A DNA stretch of 49,599 nucleotides from a virus. Location of the stretch: the IMG/VR virus record IMGVR_UViG_3300049432_000046, positions 1 through 49,599 of that record; one strand, 5' to 3'. A program made the position numbers and the translations under genes. A model generated the notes under the pieces. It had not been told where the DNA came from, searched no databases, and saw only the letters and a program-made list of their open reading frames with translations. Positions 1 through 6,599 of this stretch are shown in pieces. Positions within the stretch are counted from its first letter, which is position 1. Each line of letters starts with the position of its first letter.

Positions 1-49
1 GTTCCGAGCGGTCGTGTAGCGATCATGCTAGCCGGCGAGCATCGCGAGC
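1..49. repeat. Terminal direct repeat, left copy
   Basis: These 49 bases reappear at 49551-49599 with one difference: A at position 30 here, C at 49580 there. This is what a circular or circularly permuted phage genome gives when an assembler leaves an overlap at the contig ends. The mismatch lies in a coding frame and makes a TAG stop only in this copy. A genuine short terminal redundancy is possible but less likely, because a gene reads straight across the joint. Confidence 0.9.
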
Positions 50-225
50 GCGGCGATCGGGTCCACGCTCGCCCCGCAGTCTCGACACTCAACTAGTCGG
101 GCGCGCTCGTCCACCTCAATCCGACGATGGCCGCAGTATCGCTTCACAACACGCGCCCGCCGAACCGGCGCGTCATCGCCGCGCTCGCGTGGGCGCAGTG
201 CGATCACGTCACCCGCCTCGCTCAC
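28..225 (-). CDS. Zinc-finger/coiled-coil protein, cut short at the contig end
   Basis: This is the N-terminal part of a small protein with a C-x-H...C-x2-C zinc-binding pattern (YCGH, then CRDCG). As written it stops at a TAG created by A30. The other copy of the terminal repeat has GAG there, and the frame then continues for 44 codons to 49446, giving a 109-residue protein. The gene at 43368-43718 is a full-length paralogue that aligns along the zinc finger and the following coiled coil (shared YTTA, RNAKA), so the long form is probably correct. The GTG at 225 gives the 4-base overlap usual in this operon; an ATG at 231 is the alternative. Confidence 0.75.
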   Translation of the reverse strand: MSEAGDVIALRPRERGDDAPVRRARVVKRYCGHRRIEVDERARLVECRDCGASVDPIAALAMLAG

Positions 226-548
226 GGGCATGACAGCCCACCCGGAATCTCCCAGCGGTCTAAAACCCGGCAGACGGCCTCCTGAGCATCAACGACACGC
301 ACCGATCCCACCCGCTCGCGGCCCCCGAAGACTTCGCTCAACGCATCACCGATGTCGGTCGTGAGCCTCTGCATCGCAACTTCGGTGCGCTGCTCGTCGC
401 GGTCCCGCTCCCCCTTAGCCGCGCCGGCCCCGAACTCGCGAGCAATGGCAGCAGCGTGAGCGATGATGAGTTGGCGACCAATCGCAGTGGACGCCTTCTC
501 CGCCTCCGCACACAGGAACTCCACGATCTCCGTGACCGGGTCCGTCAC
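222..548 (-). CDS. Small helical early protein, paralogue of the 928-1188 product
   Basis: A 108-residue protein of unknown function, mostly predicted helix. Its first half shares the pattern VTEIVE...IAREFG with the product of 928-1188, and the DNA behind that stretch is similar too, so the two look like an old tandem duplication around the gene at 545-931. The GTG start overlaps the upstream stop by four bases (GTGA), which suggests coupled translation. No catalytic motif is visible. Confidence 0.8.
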   Translation of the reverse strand: MTDPVTEIVEFLCAEAEKASTAIGRQLIIAHAAAIAREFGAGAAKGERDRDEQRTEVAMQRLTTDIGDALSEVFGGRERVGSVRVVDAQEAVCRVLDRWEIPGGLSCP

Positions 549-931
549 GAGGTAACTCCCTCCCCGTGCAAGCGATAGACATTCTCGATCCGCTGCCGGG
601 CGGTGGCGACTTCAGCGGCGGCCGTGGCCCCGTCCTGCCGCTGGTCCGACGCACGGGTGAGCGCCGCATGTGCCTCCTGAAGCTGCCCAACGTAAACGTA
701 TGACAGGGGCATCTGATCCATGATGTTGTCCTTTGGCTTGGTCTCCTGAACGGCGAATAGGCGGCGCGTGAGTCCGTAGGGCAAGGTGATCGACACCCAT
801 CCGGCATCATCGGTCGGATGGTCCGTGCCCTCTCGCGTCTCGGACACCGGGTAACCGCCGACCCCGCGCACGAACTGCGCGATCTCGTCAACCACGGTCA
901 TCGCCTGAATGGGATCGTCTAGGTCGCTCAC
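545..931 (-). CDS. Hypothetical early protein
   Basis: A 128-residue soluble protein without a recognisable domain. The first 60 residues look globular (including GWVSITLPYG) and the last 40 form a likely helix rich in Ala, Arg and Gln. It sits between the two paralogous genes at 222-548 and 928-1188 and overlaps both by four bases. Function unknown. Confidence 0.8.
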   Translation of the reverse strand: MSDLDDPIQAMTVVDEIAQFVRGVGGYPVSETREGTDHPTDDAGWVSITLPYGLTRRLFAVQETKPKDNIMDQMPLSYVYVGQLQEAHAALTRASDQRQDGATAAAEVATARQRIENVYRLHGEGVTS

Positions 932-1188
932 TGGCCCTCCTTAGCCGACCCGAACTCGCGGGCGATCAGTTTTGCCAGATCACGGAACTCCATATCGAGC
1001 TGCATATCGAACGTCTCACTCGCTTCACGCCGAATGCGCTCCACGATCTCGGTGACCGTCCGCTCCCTCTCGTCGGCACGGGCGAACTCGGAGCAGGCGG
1101 CCCAGATGAGGTCGAAGGTGCCTTCGCCAACGCTGCTCGCAACGCGCTCATATGTCCGTCGGCGTGCTTCCCGCTCGGCGGCGTTCAT
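928..1188 (-). CDS. Small helical early protein, paralogue of the 222-548 product
   Basis: An 86-residue, charged, helical protein carrying VTEIVE and IAREFG, shared with the 222-548 product. An ATG also exists at 1206, but 1188 is preferred because it overlaps the stop of the preceding 38-codon gene as ATGA, the rule in this operon. Function unknown. Confidence 0.8.
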   Translation of the reverse strand: MNAAEREARRRTYERVASSVGEGTFDLIWAACSEFARADERERTVTEIVERIRREASETFDMQLDMEFRDLAKLIAREFGSAKEGQ

Positions 1189-1301
1189 CGTGTTACCCCG
1201 ACCCATTCGTAACGTCGCTCACACCGACGGCACCGAGGCTCACCCAGCGCATTCGGCGGCATCTCAACGCACCCAACGAGCCAACAGGCGAGCCGCCTCA
1301 T
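1185..1301 (-). CDS. 38-residue zinc-knuckle microprotein
   Basis: A 38-codon frame filling the space between its neighbours, with ATGA overlaps at both ends (1298-1301 and 1185-1188). This double coupling is the main reason to accept so short a gene. The C-terminal half has CRRCERRY, a single C-x2-C, so it might bind metal as a dimer or be a remnant of a larger zinc ribbon. Confidence 0.6.
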   Translation of the reverse strand: MRRLACWLVGCVEMPPNALGEPRCRRCERRYEWVGVTR

Positions 1302-2032
1302 CGCTCGGCCTCGTCAGGCCCCTGGCCGACCGCTTCGAGGAATCCCCGGGAAAGCTTGCGGTAGTACTCCTGAGTGTTCGTCGTCTGCTTATCCCACGGT
1401 CCCGATCCACCGCCCTCTGCCCACAGCGCCCGTGCGCCCTTCTCCACAGCCTCGTCGGTTACTCCTGGTCGGGCACCCCCAGAAGCCGCCATTAGGACGG
1501 CGCGCACGGCCTTCCGGGTTTCCAGCGGGTGGAATTCGCGATTTGCCCACCCACCTTCAACTAGCGCCGTGATGCCAGCCTCGACAGCGGCCTCCGTCGA
1601 TGGCCCCTCCGGTCGGGCTGGGGTAGCGAGAGCGGCCCGGATGAACTCGCGCCCTGCGTCTGCAAGGCACGCAACGAATAGCCCCGGCTCCCGTTGCTCG
1701 GTGATGAGCACATCGCGCCGAAACAGCTCGTCTAGCTCCTCCTCGCACGCCTCCTCGTCGCCAAGTAGCGTGCCATCCGCAATCGCCGCCACCGCGATCA
1801 ACGCAAGCCGCGCTTCCCGTTCGGGGGCACCAGCCTGCTCCTCCACGACCGTGACCCTGACCATCTGCGGTCGATACTTACGGCCCCGCTCATTCTCGTG
1901 CTCGTGCCGAAGGCAGAACACGTCCGTGCGATCAAGACTCCGTTGGTGCATGTCGCCGCACTCGGGGCACTTCCAAGCGAACAACTCGGGCCGCCGCTCG
2001 CCCGCCCCGCGTGACTCCCCGTGCACGGTCAC
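1298..2032 (-). CDS. Zinc-ribbon protein with two copies of a repeated phage domain
   Basis: A 244-residue protein. An N-terminal zinc ribbon is visible (CPECGDMH about residues 22-29, then C and H near 40-43). The C-terminal third holds two tandem copies of a roughly 40-residue unit of the form VE+GA..L......W......R...R..L.A. The same unit occurs in the products of 2762-3088 and 8340-8663. Such units are common in actinophage early proteins, but no activity is known to me. Confidence 0.8.
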   Translation of the reverse strand: MTVHGESRGAGERRPELFAWKCPECGDMHQRSLDRTDVFCLRHEHENERGRKYRPQMVRVTVVEEQAGAPEREARLALIAVAAIADGTLLGDEEACEEELDELFRRDVLITEQREPGLFVACLADAGREFIRAALATPARPEGPSTEAAVEAGITALVEGGWANREFHPLETRKAVRAVLMAASGGARPGVTDEAVEKGARALWAEGGGSGPWDKQTTNTQEYYRKLSRGFLEAVGQGPDEAER

Positions 2033-2394
2033 GACTGACCCCTGATTTCCGTAACGGTCCCGCCGCCATCGTCAGCCGACTCGACCGCCGTGCACATTGG
2101 GTCCCATTCCTGGCAACCGCACGGTCCGTCGTGGACTAGCTCGCCATAGGTGAACACGGTGATGTGCTGCTCGCAGCCGTCCCAGCCGTGGAGGCGCTTG
2201 CGGTGATCGCAATGGGGGCAGGCCTCGTCAGCGGTTGGCCCTTCCCGCAGGTCGGCCTCCGTGCAAGCGATCGGACCGGCAGCGACCCGCGCCTCCTGAA
2301 GGTGTGTCGGGCACAGCCGCGCGGGACGCAACGCCGGATTGCCGTGAAGCCGCACCCCACATTTCGCGCACAGTTCGGGCCTCGTTTCAGCCAT
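2029..2394 (-). CDS. Cysteine/histidine-rich zinc-binding protein
   Basis: A 121-residue protein with several metal-binding patterns: CAKCG at the N terminus, a C..H pair near residue 30, CPHCDHRKRLHGW in the middle, and CGC near the C terminus. The order suggests two or three zinc sites. It begins directly after the stop of the 2395-2559 gene (TGA-ATG). Probably a DNA- or protein-binding early protein; no enzyme motif is seen. Confidence 0.8.
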   Translation of the reverse strand: MAETRPELCAKCGVRLHGNPALRPARLCPTHLQEARVAAGPIACTEADLREGPTADEACPHCDHRKRLHGWDGCEQHITVFTYGELVHDGPCGCQEWDPMCTAVESADDGGGTVTEIRGQS

Positions 2395-2559
2395 TCAGCT
2401 CTCCTCCACTTCGTCTAGGGACCCACTGGGGGACACGGGCTCGGGGTAGCAAACGGAGCAATGAGGGCAGCCGCCATTGACCCCGGCGTTAGCTCGGAAG
2501 TGGCGCAGGTGGCCGCACACCGTGCAGAGCGCCTCTGGGGTCACTCGCTGCTCAGGCAT
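2395..2559 (-). CDS. 54-residue zinc-ribbon protein
   Basis: A 54-codon frame that starts inside the stop of the gene before it (TGATG at 2559) and ends next to the ATG of the gene after it. It encodes C-x2-CGH followed by CPHC-S-VC, a compact four- to five-cysteine zinc ribbon, then an acidic tail. Fit to both neighbours and the zinc pattern support it. Confidence 0.7.
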   Translation of the reverse strand: MPEQRVTPEALCTVCGHLRHFRANAGVNGGCPHCSVCYPEPVSPSGSLDEVEES

Positions 2560-2765
2560 CACGGATCCTCGGGCGGGTGATCGGGCGCGCGCTCGTCCGC
2601 CGCACTGAACGCCCCGTGCAGAGCATCGTCAAGAAACGAGCCGAGCTTGTAGAGGGTGTGCACCAGCGGCTGCCCCGACTGCTTCTCGGCCTTCACCACA
2701 GCGGCTCGGTACTTCAGCCGTGCGGCTCGGAGGGACTCCCAATCGACGCGGACGTGGTCGCTCAT
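2559..2765 (-). CDS. Small basic helical protein
   Basis: A 68-residue protein starting at ATG 2765, overlapping the upstream stop by four bases. The first half is basic and helical (LRAARLKYRAAVVKAEKQ) and the tail is acidic and proline-rich. No known domain. Confidence 0.75.
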   Translation of the reverse strand: MSDHVRVDWESLRAARLKYRAAVVKAEKQSGQPLVHTLYKLGSFLDDALHGAFSAADERAPDHPPEDP

Positions 2766-3088
2766 TCGCTCGTAGCCTCCTCCGTGAAACCCGCCGCCTT
2801 GAGGACCGCAGAAACCATCGTGCGGAAGTTCTCCCGCCCCTCCTCCGGAATCGTGTCCCACGTCCAGCGCCCCTTGATGTGGCCGCCCATGTCATCGGCC
2901 CAGAAGGCCTCCCGAGCTGCCTTCTCGACCAGCTCGTCAGAGAGCACGGCCGGGATCACGGGGACCGGGACCAGTTCGGGCAGATCGACCCATGCCCCGT
3001 AGTGGCCGCGACACCGTCCCGGCGAGTCCGTGAATTTCGGGGCGCTCGGCCAACACTCTCCGCGCTCGCACTCGTAAATCACTCGCAT
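2762..3088 (-). CDS. Early protein with the repeated VEKAAR unit
   Basis: A 108-residue protein. The N terminus has a small metal-binding candidate (CERGEC, then CRGH). Residues about 45-105 contain one copy of the repeated unit (ELVEKAARE...W.W......RE.FR..V.AVLKAAG), also found in the products of 1298-2032 and 8340-8663. It overlaps the 20-codon frame upstream. Confidence 0.8.
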   Translation of the reverse strand: MRVIYECERGECWPSAPKFTDSPGRCRGHYGAWVDLPELVPVPVIPAVLSDELVEKAAREAFWADDMGGHIKGRWTWDTIPEEGRENFRTMVSAVLKAAGFTEEATSE

Positions 3089-3141
3089 GGCCGGTCACCA
3101 CCCGCCGTGAACTCGCGCTCCACGGTTCCGCGAGGCCTCAT
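3079..3141 (-). CDS. 20-residue coupled micro-ORF (tentative)
   Basis: A 21-codon frame whose ATG overlaps the upstream stop as ATGA (3138-3141) and which runs 10 bases into the next gene. It bridges what would otherwise be a 49-base gap in a gapless operon, so it may exist mainly to carry ribosomes to the next start. The product is too short to judge. Confidence 0.4.
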   Translation of the reverse strand: MRPRGTVEREFTAGGDRPCE

Positions 3142-3500
3142 CGCCGACTGACCACGAACTCGTCGCCGTAGCCGATACCGAGAGCCTCCATCGCCTGCGC
3201 GAGTTCCAGGCCAATCGTCACGCCCGCTGTCGGGCCGGGTGACGGGCGGCGGATCAACACGGCAACCAACCCGTCAGGCCACGGCGGTCCGCCCAAGTCG
3301 TCGCTGCGCACCGCCACCGGTCCGCTCGCAACCGGGTCGTGGGCTGGGCTGGTGCAACGAATGTGCTCGCCGTACTTGTGGGCGTGGCCCGTGCATGGGT
3401 AGTCGGTGCCGTGATGCATCGAGCCGCCGCGCACGATTCCGTCGTCGCCGCAAAGCGTGGCTTCCATCGTGTACGAACCGCCCTTCACCTGCTCACTCAT
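3138..3500 (-). CDS. Hypothetical early protein, Cys/His-rich N-terminal half
   Basis: A 120-residue protein. The N-terminal half has scattered Cys and His (C17, HH, C36, HAHKYGEH, C49) that could bind a metal. The C-terminal half ends in a beta-type segment (GIGYGDEFVVS) resembling the small beta domains of AbrB-like or OB proteins, a weak impression only. ATGA overlap with the mIHF gene upstream. Confidence 0.75.
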   Translation of the reverse strand: MSEQVKGGSYTMEATLCGDDGIVRGGSMHHGTDYPCTGHAHKYGEHIRCTSPAHDPVASGPVAVRSDDLGGPPWPDGLVAVLIRRPSPGPTAGVTIGLELAQAMEALGIGYGDEFVVSRR

Positions 3501-3865
3501 CGCTCACATTCCCCTCTATCGAAAACCCGACCAGCAGCACCGAGGGGCAGCACCCGGGCAAGCTCCCGACGCTGCCGATCCGTCATCCCGCCCAACGTCT
3601 TCGACGGCGAGATACGGCACATCACGAGCGCACGGTTGACCTTCACCCGCCCCACCTTCGGGACCGCGAGCAGCAGGTCACAGACCTTCATCGTCCCGAG
3701 CTCGGCCGGCGGGTCGAGCAGCTGCTTGAGCGGGTCGGTGCGGCCCGCCTTCACGTCGCGCTTCAACCCGGCGCGGTGGGAGCGGATGCGGTTCGCGTTG
3801 GCGAGCGCTTTGAGGCGCTGCTCGATCGTGCGGGGCGGTGTGGTGGGGATCATCGTGGCGGTCAT
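3497..3865 (-). CDS. Actinobacterial-type integration host factor (mIHF-like)
   Basis: A 122-residue basic protein. The central part (about residues 38-105) matches the mIHF pattern: LKQLLD, GTMKVCDLLLAVPKVGRV, CRISPSKTLGGM, then RQRRELA. In mycobacteria mIHF bends DNA and supports integration by tyrosine recombinases such as that of phage L5. A phage copy could assist the integrase at 46577-47737 or shape the replication origin beside the initiator gene. Host homologues begin similarly, with a basic N-terminal helix. The family assignment rests on motif order and is good; the role is inferred. Confidence 0.85.
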   Translation of the reverse strand: MTATMIPTTPPRTIEQRLKALANANRIRSHRAGLKRDVKAGRTDPLKQLLDPPAELGTMKVCDLLLAVPKVGRVKVNRALVMCRISPSKTLGGMTDRQRRELARVLPLGAAGRVFDRGECER

Positions 3866-4092
3866 GGGGTCAGTCCTCCTGGGTTCAGGTCGCGGCGGAA
3901 GTCGGCCGCGTCCTTGTCGGCCAGGTCAAGTACCTGGCGCTGGTTCACGGGCAGCGCGTCCTCGGGCGCCAACCCGCCAAGCTCTGCACGAGGGGTGCGC
4001 CACCAGCCGGGCATCGCCGCGTCGCTCAAGCCGGCGGCTGTCAGGCGAGCCATCGCCCCTGCCGCGGCGGCGGTGTGCGCTCCGGCGGTCAC
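3862..4092 (-). CDS. Small protein resembling the antitoxin Xre/MbcA/ParS C-terminal domain
   Basis: A 76-residue protein from GTG 4092 (GTGA overlap with the initiator gene). The stretch WWRTPRAELGGLAPEDAL resembles the toxin-binding DUF2384 motif (W..TP...LGG..P...L) of Xre/MbcA/ParS antitoxins, but the usual N-terminal HTH is absent and no RES-type toxin lies next to it. It may be a stand-alone adaptor domain. The similarity is short and could be chance. Confidence 0.7.
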   Translation of the reverse strand: MTAGAHTAAAAGAMARLTAAGLSDAAMPGWWRTPRAELGGLAPEDALPVNQRQVLDLADKDAADFRRDLNPGGLTP

Positions 4093-4874
4093 GACGCGAG
4101 CCTCTTCTCGGCCCGGTCCAGTTGGCGCTTGCGCTTCGCGGCCTCGATGGTCTGGTCCTCGCGTTCGGCGACGGACTCCAGGACCGCGACCGCAATCGGC
4201 CTCGCTCTCAGCCGGCTCGCGACGTCGGCGACAGCGACGCCCCACCGCGTCCGGGCCCAGCCGCGGACGTGCTCGGCCTCGGCGGTCACGGCGAGCGTGT
4301 CGTCCTCGAGCGACACTGCGGTCAGCGGGTCGACCCAGGCGCTCATCGTGGACTCGGGCACCCGGGTTCGCAGGTCGGCCTTGACTTGCTCGAGCAGCGT
4401 TTCCGCGTTCCCCCTGGAAGGGGGTCTGGGGGTCTTGTCTGGTGTGGTGTGGGTGGGTGGTATGGAATGGGACGCGTTAGTCACGGCGTTACGCGGCGCC
4501 TCGCCCGCGCCGTCCCAGGCGATCTGGGTTTGCTTGCCGCGTGTCCGGTGACGCTCCTGGCGGCCACGGTTCTGGTTGCGTTTCCCCTCCACCTCGGCGC
4601 GCGAGTCGTTGTAGTCGAGGTAGTCGTGGATGCCGTATGGGCCGGCGCCGTCGGTGCGGAAGAGCAGCCCGCGCTTCAGCAGTTCGTCGAGCGCAGCGCG
4701 CCCGCCGCGTCCGCGCGCGTGGTACTTCACGACCGATTCGGGCACGATTCCGTCGGTCAGATGGTTGGCGGCGTAGCTCACGAGCGTCACGAACAGCCCG
4801 CGGCCGGCGAGGCTCGTCGCCTCCACCTTCGGGTGTGAGTGGAAGCCGTCGTCGATCCGCGCCCAGGGGCTCAT
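4089..4874 (-). CDS. Replication initiator with winged-helix N terminus and DnaA-N-like C terminus
   Basis: A 261-residue protein. The first 100 residues (MSPWARIDDGFHSHPKV, then a helix-rich body and GIHDYLDYN) resemble the winged-helix N-terminal domain of phage replisome organisers. A low-complexity linker rich in Pro, Thr and Arg follows (about 105-150). Residues about 155-215 (AWVDPLTAVSLEDDTLAVTA, then an amphipathic helix around VRGWARTRW) look like DnaA domain I, which in DnaA contacts DnaB helicase. With no phage helicase or polymerase visible, this protein probably recruits host machinery. The ATG at 4874 gives an ATGA overlap with the upstream gene. The origin may lie inside this gene; see the G-rich tract at 4420-4460. 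Confidence 0.8.
   Translation of the reverse strand: MSPWARIDDGFHSHPKVEATSLAGRGLFVTLVSYAANHLTDGIVPESVVKYHARGRGGRAALDELLKRGLLFRTDGAGPYGIHDYLDYNDSRAEVEGKRNQNRGRQERHRTRGKQTQIAWDGAGEAPRNAVTNASHSIPPTHTTPDKTPRPPSRGNAETLLEQVKADLRTRVPESTMSAWVDPLTAVSLEDDTLAVTAEAEHVRGWARTRWGVAVADVASRLRARPIAVAVLESVAEREDQTIEAAKRKRQLDRAEKRLAS
4420..4460 (+). other. G-rich, nearly C-free tract inside the initiator gene
   Basis: The plus strand has G5, TCT, G5, an 18-base T/G spacer, GGG, T, GGG. It lies in the codons for the proline/threonine linker of the initiator. Four G-runs could form a quadruplex, and the strand bias resembles the repeat clusters that mark origins inside initiator genes (as in lambda O). Codon constraint alone may explain it. 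Confidence 0.4.
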
Positions 4875-5158
4875 AGCGCGCCGGCGTCCGCCGCGGCGGC
4901 GGCGGCCCGCCAACTCGGGTCGATGCGGTGCGTCTCGTGGATCCCGCCACGCGAACCCTCCGCGAAGTGCGCCGCAGCCTCGACGTCATTGCCCATGTTC
5001 GCGAGCCGACGTACCCGCGCCCGGTGCTGCGCTTCCTGCCATTCCCGCCCCGCCGGGGTCCGCAGAAACGCCTCATAGTCGAGCCGGGCCTGCAAGGTAT
5101 CGGCGAGGCCGCCAAGCCCCCGGGCGCGAAGGTCCGCGACCTCCCCGGCGCCGGTCAT
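4871..5158 (-). CDS. Hypothetical helical protein preceding the initiator
   Basis: A 95-residue, mostly helical, charged protein ending in an alanine run. It is coupled by ATGA overlaps to the HNH gene upstream and the initiator downstream. That position suggests a replication accessory role, but no domain is recognised. Confidence 0.75.
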   Translation of the reverse strand: MTGAGEVADLRARGLGGLADTLQARLDYEAFLRTPAGREWQEAQHRARVRRLANMGNDVEAAAHFAEGSRGGIHETHRIDPSWRAAAAAADAGAL

Positions 5159-5745
5159 CGCGGCACGATCTTCGACGGGTACTCGCTCGGCAGCAGCCGC
5201 ACGCGGGCGCGCTCGATCGTGCCGAGGTGGAGCACCACCCGCAGTTGTTCAGTTGGAGTCAGTAAGGGCAGCAGGTCGAGCGTGTTGTCGTGGTCCTTGC
5301 CGTGGCAGGTGCTCTTGTCGATCGACGGTCCGCAGAGCGGCACGATGTCGTCGGGGTTGACCCACAGGACGTCCGGGGTCAGCGAGCCGTGGCCCTCGCA
5401 GACCGGGCACGACTCCCCAGCCCTCAGGCCGAGCATCGGTATCTCCGCCTCGATCAGCCCCGGGCCCTTGCAGAGCGGGCACGGCTTCGGCTTGTCGTAC
5501 TCCCTGGCGACGGTGTGGGCGGCCTCGAGCGAGCGGCCGAAGACGAGCCTCCATTCGCCTCCGCAGTTGCGGCAGACGGCCTGCTGGTCGCGCTTCCAGA
5601 TCGCGTCCGCCCAGTCGCGCTCGGGACCCGATGGCTTGTCGTAGCGGCCGGCCTTGGGTGCCGTGCGCTTCATCTCCGTCTTGCGGCGCAGCGGCTTGTC
5701 GGTGTCGACCGAGAGCGTCGAGTTGTGCTGGCGGACCCTCGTCAC
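5155..5745 (-). CDS. HNH endonuclease with an inserted DnaJ-like zinc module
   Basis: A 196-residue protein from GTG 5745 (GTGA overlap with the exonuclease). The HNH frame reads CRNCG (about 58-62), then AAH (75-77), VNPDDIVPLCG (129-139) and a terminal CHGKDHD (147-153). Between the first H and the N lies an insert with two CxxCxGxG-type knuckles (CPLCKGPG and CPVCEGHG, about 89-120), the pattern of the DnaJ cysteine-rich domain. It probably cleaves or resolves DNA. Its place in an exonuclease/annealing-protein module suggests recombination or replication rather than homing. Confidence 0.8.
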   Translation of the reverse strand: MTRVRQHNSTLSVDTDKPLRRKTEMKRTAPKAGRYDKPSGPERDWADAIWKRDQQAVCRNCGGEWRLVFGRSLEAAHTVAREYDKPKPCPLCKGPGLIEAEIPMLGLRAGESCPVCEGHGSLTPDVLWVNPDDIVPLCGPSIDKSTCHGKDHDNTLDLLPLLTPTEQLRVVLHLGTIERARVRLLPSEYPSKIVPR

Positions 5746-6599
5746 GCGAGCACCGCCTCGACGGCCCTTCGATGCTCGCCGGCGGCCTTGCCGATCCGGG
5801 CGCAGCGGCGGTACACGTCGAGCGCCGCCAGGAAGTCGCCATGAGCGGCCGCGACCGGGATCTCGTCGAAGGTGCCGTCCTCGTGCACCTGCAGGATCAC
5901 CATCTCGCTGGCCGGCTCGCCGAGCCCGCACGCGACCGACGCGAAGTCGTAGCCCGCGACCTGCGCGTGCGCCTTCGTCGGGATGAACCCGCCGGTCTTG
6001 AGGTCCATCAGCCCGACGGAGCCCTTGAGGCCGAAGCGGTCGGTGATCCGGTAGCGCAGGTCGAGCCGGCCGGCGCAGCCCTGCTCGTCGGCGAACACGC
6101 ACTGCTCGACCTGGAGCGGCTCGGGGTCGCGCGCGATCCACCAGCGCATCACCGCCTGGCCGTACCCGCGCTGCTCGGGCGGGAGGTCGCCGAGGTCCGG
6201 CACCTCGCCGCCGGCGGCGAGCGCCTGCAGCATACGGGTGTGGATGTTCGTGCCGCGCGCGCCCGCGTCGTCGCGCACCTGGTTCCAGCGCAGGCCGAGG
6301 CCACCCAGAGCCTTGCGCAGCTCGTGCGGGTCCTCGGGGATGACCTCGCCGGAGAGGCCGCGGGCGATCCCCTCGAAGGTGAGCCGCTCGGCCCAGCCGA
6401 GCAGGGCGTCGGGGCGGAAGTCGAACGGCGCGACGACGGTTGAGATCCCGGTCAGGCGACCGGACCCAGACCACTGCGCGGATCCCTTCGCCTTGACCGT
6501 GCGCCAGTAGGAGTGGTCCGAGTCGCGGTAGAAGACGTCGGAGCCGTCCGGGAACGGGTGCCGGATCAGGTCGCCGTAGGTGTCGGTGTCGGTCGTCAC
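5742..6599 (-). CDS. RecB/Cas4-like PD-(D/E)xK exonuclease
   Basis: A 285-residue protein from GTG 6599. RecB-type nuclease motifs appear in order: the helix with GTNIH (H120), GRLD (D180) after a beta strand, DLKTG (D199 and K201), and a following helix with QVAGY (Q213, Y217). This is the layout of phage exonucleases that pair with annealing proteins, and the Rad52-like gene lies directly upstream with a 4-base overlap. It would resect double-stranded ends to produce single strands for annealing. Confidence 0.88.
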   Translation of the reverse strand: MTTDTDTYGDLIRHPFPDGSDVFYRDSDHSYWRTVKAKGSAQWSGSGRLTGISTVVAPFDFRPDALLGWAERLTFEGIARGLSGEVIPEDPHELRKALGGLGLRWNQVRDDAGARGTNIHTRMLQALAAGGEVPDLGDLPPEQRGYGQAVMRWWIARDPEPLQVEQCVFADEQGCAGRLDLRYRITDRFGLKGSVGLMDLKTGGFIPTKAHAQVAGYDFASVACGLGEPASEMVILQVHEDGTFDEIPVAAAHGDFLAALDVYRRCARIGKAAGEHRRAVEAVLA

